This document shows, in pieces, positions 4,982 through 6,505 of a stretch of DNA of 6,505 nucleotides. The stretch is taken from assembly GCA_019420425.1 (NCBI GenBank), contig JAHZHG010000163.1, positions 1 to 6,505 of the forward strand, in the 5' to 3' direction. Origin of the DNA: Clostridiales bacterium. GTDB lineage: Bacteria; Bacillota; Clostridia; Lachnospirales; Lachnospiraceae. The notes beneath the pieces were generated by a model. That model saw only the letters and a list, made by a program, of their open reading frames with translations. It was not told the DNA's origin and searched no databases. The translations under genes and the position numbers were made by a program. Positions within the stretch are counted from its first letter, which is position 1. Each line of letters begins with the position of its first letter.

Positions 4982-6034
4982 ATGATGAACCGGAGACTGG
5001 AAAAGTATCTGAAAAAAGTGGATGAACACATTGTGGCGTATCATCTGCTGGCCGGGCTGCCGTACAAAACAGCAGATATGAACCGTGACATGCGGGCTTT
5101 GGCAGACAAAATTTCAGCAGAAGAAAGGATAAGGCAGGCTGTGCTTTCCGGGAAAAGCTACGGGGAAGTGACTGCATCATTCCCGCAAGCCGGAGAATGG
5201 TTCAGCGAATTCTTACGGAAGTATGGCTATACGTCAGATTTTAATTGCTACTGCTTTGCTGCGCGAACCTGGAAGGAGGATAAGGAACGGTTTTTGCAGG
5301 TGCTGCGGCCCCTGCTATCTGCGCAGGACGGAAGGGAGATGTCGCTGGCTGAGGGAGAGGCATACCATGCGGAATTGCTAAAGAGGATGACGAAGGGGCT
5401 GAAGGAAAAGCGGGCCCGGAAGGTTTTGCGGCAGGTGGAATACTATCGGTTTTATCACGCCTTCAGGGAGAAAACCCAGTACCTTTGGGAAACGGCGTTT
5501 TATGCATGCAGAAAGGTATTGAAGCGCACGGAAGAGCTGCTTGGAGCAAAGGATCAGGAGCTTTTCTATCTGTTTTGGCAGGAACTGAAGGAAGCCATGA
5601 ACCGGGAAGGACTAAACGGTGAGGAAAGGGAGAAAATCCGAAAACGGAAGGAAATGCGTCCGATTGCAGAGGAGTATTGGAAAAGGCAGCAATGGGAGGC
5701 ATTAAAGGACAGCGGGGACAGCCTGAAGGGGATCAGCGGAAGCACAGGTGAAGCGTCCGGGGAGGTATGCATTGTGACAAGCCCAGCAGAATTTGGCAGG
5801 CTGAAGAAGGGAAATATCCTGGTGTGCCGTTATACAGACCCGGAGTGGACACCGCTGTTTACCCTGGCTGCTGCGGTGGTTTCCGATACCGGCGGAATAT
5901 TGTCCCACGCGGCAATCGTAGCAAGAGAATATAAGATTCCGGCAGTCCTGGCGGTGGGGTGTGCCACCACACGGCTAAAGGATGGGGAACGGGTGATGGT
6001 CAACGGAACTACGGGAGAAGTAATCCGGCTGTAA
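4982..6034 (+). CDS. Middle and phosphohistidine part of the Rph-like phosphotransferase (downstream fragment)
   Basis: The first ATG after the internal TGA is at 4982. It opens 350 codons in the same frame as the upstream part, ending in TAA. Residues about 1-245 are the helical middle region, with FLRKYGYTSDFNCYCF (77-92) and YYRFYHAFREKTQYLWE (154-170). Residues about 250-350 are the mobile His domain of PEP-utilising enzymes, with SDTGGILSHAAIVAREY (301-317) and the phosphorylated His309 (764 in the joined protein), ending NGTTGEVIRL. No Shine-Dalgarno sequence precedes 4982, where the bases read GTTTTTCCCGGCTTC. The only in-frame start-like codon between the TGA and 4982 is CTG. Independent translation is therefore doubtful; it is better seen as the second part of the interrupted gene. 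Confidence 0.6.
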   Translation: MMNRRLEKYLKKVDEHIVAYHLLAGLPYKTADMNRDMRALADKISAEERIRQAVLSGKSYGEVTASFPQAGEWFSEFLRKYGYTSDFNCYCFAARTWKEDKERFLQVLRPLLSAQDGREMSLAEGEAYHAELLKRMTKGLKEKRARKVLRQVEYYRFYHAFREKTQYLWETAFYACRKVLKRTEELLGAKDQELFYLFWQELKEAMNREGLNGEEREKIRKRKEMRPIAEEYWKRQQWEALKDSGDSLKGISGSTGEASGEVCIVTSPAEFGRLKKGNILVCRYTDPEWTPLFTLAAAVVSDTGGILSHAAIVAREYKIPAVLAVGCATTRLKDGERVMVNGTTGEVIRL

Positions 6035-6049
6035 AGGCAGACATGCGTC

Positions 6050-6070
6050 CGACATTTTATGTTGTTTTTT
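6050..6070 (+). terminator. Weak candidate terminator after the phosphotransferase gene
   Basis: CGACAT (6050-6055) pairs with ATGTTG (6059-6064), including one G-T wobble, over a 3-nt TTT loop, followed directly by six T (6065-6070). The stem is short and AT-rich, so efficiency is uncertain, but the position 16 bases after the stop and the T-run fit a terminator. It overlaps the candidate -35 of the next gene. Confidence 0.4.
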
Positions 6071-6090
6071 ATACGGAAAACAGGTAAAAT
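6062..6090 (+). promoter_or_regulatory. Candidate sigma-A promoter of the DUF1848 gene
   Basis: TAAAAT at 6085-6090 matches five of six of the -10 consensus. TTGTTT at 6062-6067, 17 bp upstream, matches only the TTG of the -35. The start would be near 6097, leaving a leader of about 30 nt with the AAGGAGA ribosome binding site. Confidence 0.4.
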
Positions 6091-6127
6091 ATCTGATAAA
6101 GAAAAGGATGCATAAGGAGACCTGGAC

Positions 6128-6505
6128 ATGGTGATCAATACAGGGAGCAGGACGGACATTCCCGCATATTACAGCAAATGGTTTTACAATCGTATACGCG
6201 AGGGCTGTGTACTGGCCAGAAATCCTTATTATCCCAGCCAGGTAAGCCGCTACAGGTTAACCCCGGAGGTGGTAGACTGCCTGATTTTCTGCACGAAAAA
6301 CCCGGAGCCAATGCTGGGTCGTCTCGGAGAGATTCGTGCCTTCGGCCAGCTGTGGTTTGTCACTATCACACCCTACGGAAAGGAAATCGAGCCTCACGTC
6401 CCGGATAAGGACAGCGTGCTGGAATCGTTTAAGCGTCTGTCGGATGCGGTTGGGGCGAATGCCGTATGCTGGCGGTATGATCCGATTTTTATTTCCGACC
6501 AGTAT
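6128..6505 (+). CDS. DUF1848 family protein (3' partial)
   Basis: The first 126 codons are in the window and the frame stays open to the last base. The N-terminus, MVINTGSRTDIPAYYSKWF then NRIREGCVLARNPYYPSQVSR, with VVDCLIFCTKNPEPM at about 48-62 and VCWRYDPIF near the end, matches my recollection of DUF1848 proteins (typically SRRTDIPAF...NRIREG...VLVRNP, FWTKNP, WRYDPI). Family members are about 300 residues with a cysteine-rich C-terminal part that would lie beyond the window. The function is not established. The start ATG 6128 has AAGGAGA (6114-6120) 7 nt upstream. The spacing from the phosphotransferase gene (93 nt) with a possible terminator and promoter suggests a separate unit. Confidence 0.85.
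   Translation, partial: MVINTGSRTDIPAYYSKWFYNRIREGCVLARNPYYPSQVSRYRLTPEVVDCLIFCTKNPEPMLGRLGEIRAFGQLWFVTITPYGKEIEPHVPDKDSVLESFKRLSDAVGANAVCWRYDPIFISDQY

Larger units (their letters stand above)
3617..6034 (+). pseudogene. Rifampin-phosphotransferase-like (PEP synthase-related) gene interrupted by one in-frame TGA
   Basis: Reading straight through gives 804 sense codons plus an internal TGA at codon 428. Domain order is ATP-binding PPDK_N-type (about 1-300), helical middle (about 301-700), and C-terminal phosphohistidine domain (about 705-805). This is the order of rifampin phosphotransferase (Rph) and B. subtilis YvkC. True PEP synthase has a further PEP/pyruvate barrel after the His domain, absent here. 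Visible residues are Lys20 in GGKGANLGEM, Arg96 in VRSSATAEDLEDASFAGQQQ, Glu276 in DIEWAF, Gln288 and Arg290 in LQARAI, and His764 in GGILSHAAIVARE. Family enzymes transfer phosphate from ATP through the His to an acceptor, rifampin in Rph. The acceptor here is unknown. ATG 3617 has GGGAGG at 3606-3611. Length is somewhat below the roughly 865 residues of Rph. If TGA stops translation, the protein loses the catalytic His and is inactive. The rest of the frame is intact, so the lesion is recent, an error, or read through. Confidence 0.85.

Noticed and set aside
3617..6034. Genuine phosphoenolpyruvate synthase (ppsA)
   Set aside because: The phosphohistidine domain is at the C-terminus and no PEP/pyruvate-binding barrel follows it, so the order is that of Rph/YvkC-type enzymes.

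Overview
The window looks like chromosomal DNA of a spore-forming Clostridia member, most likely Lachnospiraceae-like. The reasons are the recN-spoIVB sporulation junction, strong AGGAGG-type ribosome binding sites, sigma-A promoters of TTGACA/TATAAT type, and family assignments recalled from that group. Base composition is moderate. All real genes lie on the plus strand.

Layout. Positions 1-133 hold the last 43 codons of recN (DNA repair), followed by a strong hairpin terminator (164-206). A perfect sigma-G-like -10 (CATACTA, 158-164) lies against this hairpin, so a forespore spoIVB transcript would start inside its 5' arm. spoIVB (251-1495) encodes the sporulation serine peptidase and ends in its own terminator (1514-1557). 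In many relatives spo0A follows spoIVB; here it does not. A sigma-A promoter (1612-1640) instead drives an unrecognised regulator with two helix-turn-helix domains (1664-2824). Next come a TetR-family regulator with its own promoter (2921-3547) and a large phosphotransferase gene (3617-6034). The latter has the rifampin-phosphotransferase domain order: ATP-binding, helical middle, C-terminal phosphohistidine domain. The window ends inside a DUF1848-family gene (6128 onward).

The two strongest observations are these. (1) The phosphotransferase gene is one continuous reading frame of 804 sense codons broken by a single in-frame TGA at 4898-4900. The codons on both sides read as family sequence with no frameshift. 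This is either a recent nonsense mutation, a sequencing error, or a readthrough site (the context is TGA-C). (2) The tetR and phosphotransferase promoter regions share a 22-bp imperfect dyad, TGAA-N14-TTCA, identical at 15 of 22 positions, at 2888-2909 and 3579-3600. This suggests the TetR protein represses both itself and its neighbour, forming a small inducible resistance-like or metabolic module. A TetR gene beside an Rph/YvkC-type phosphotransferase is also how I recall B. subtilis yvkB-yvkC.

No mobile elements, CRISPR arrays, tRNA or rRNA genes are visible. No stretch longer than 300 bases lacks a gene.
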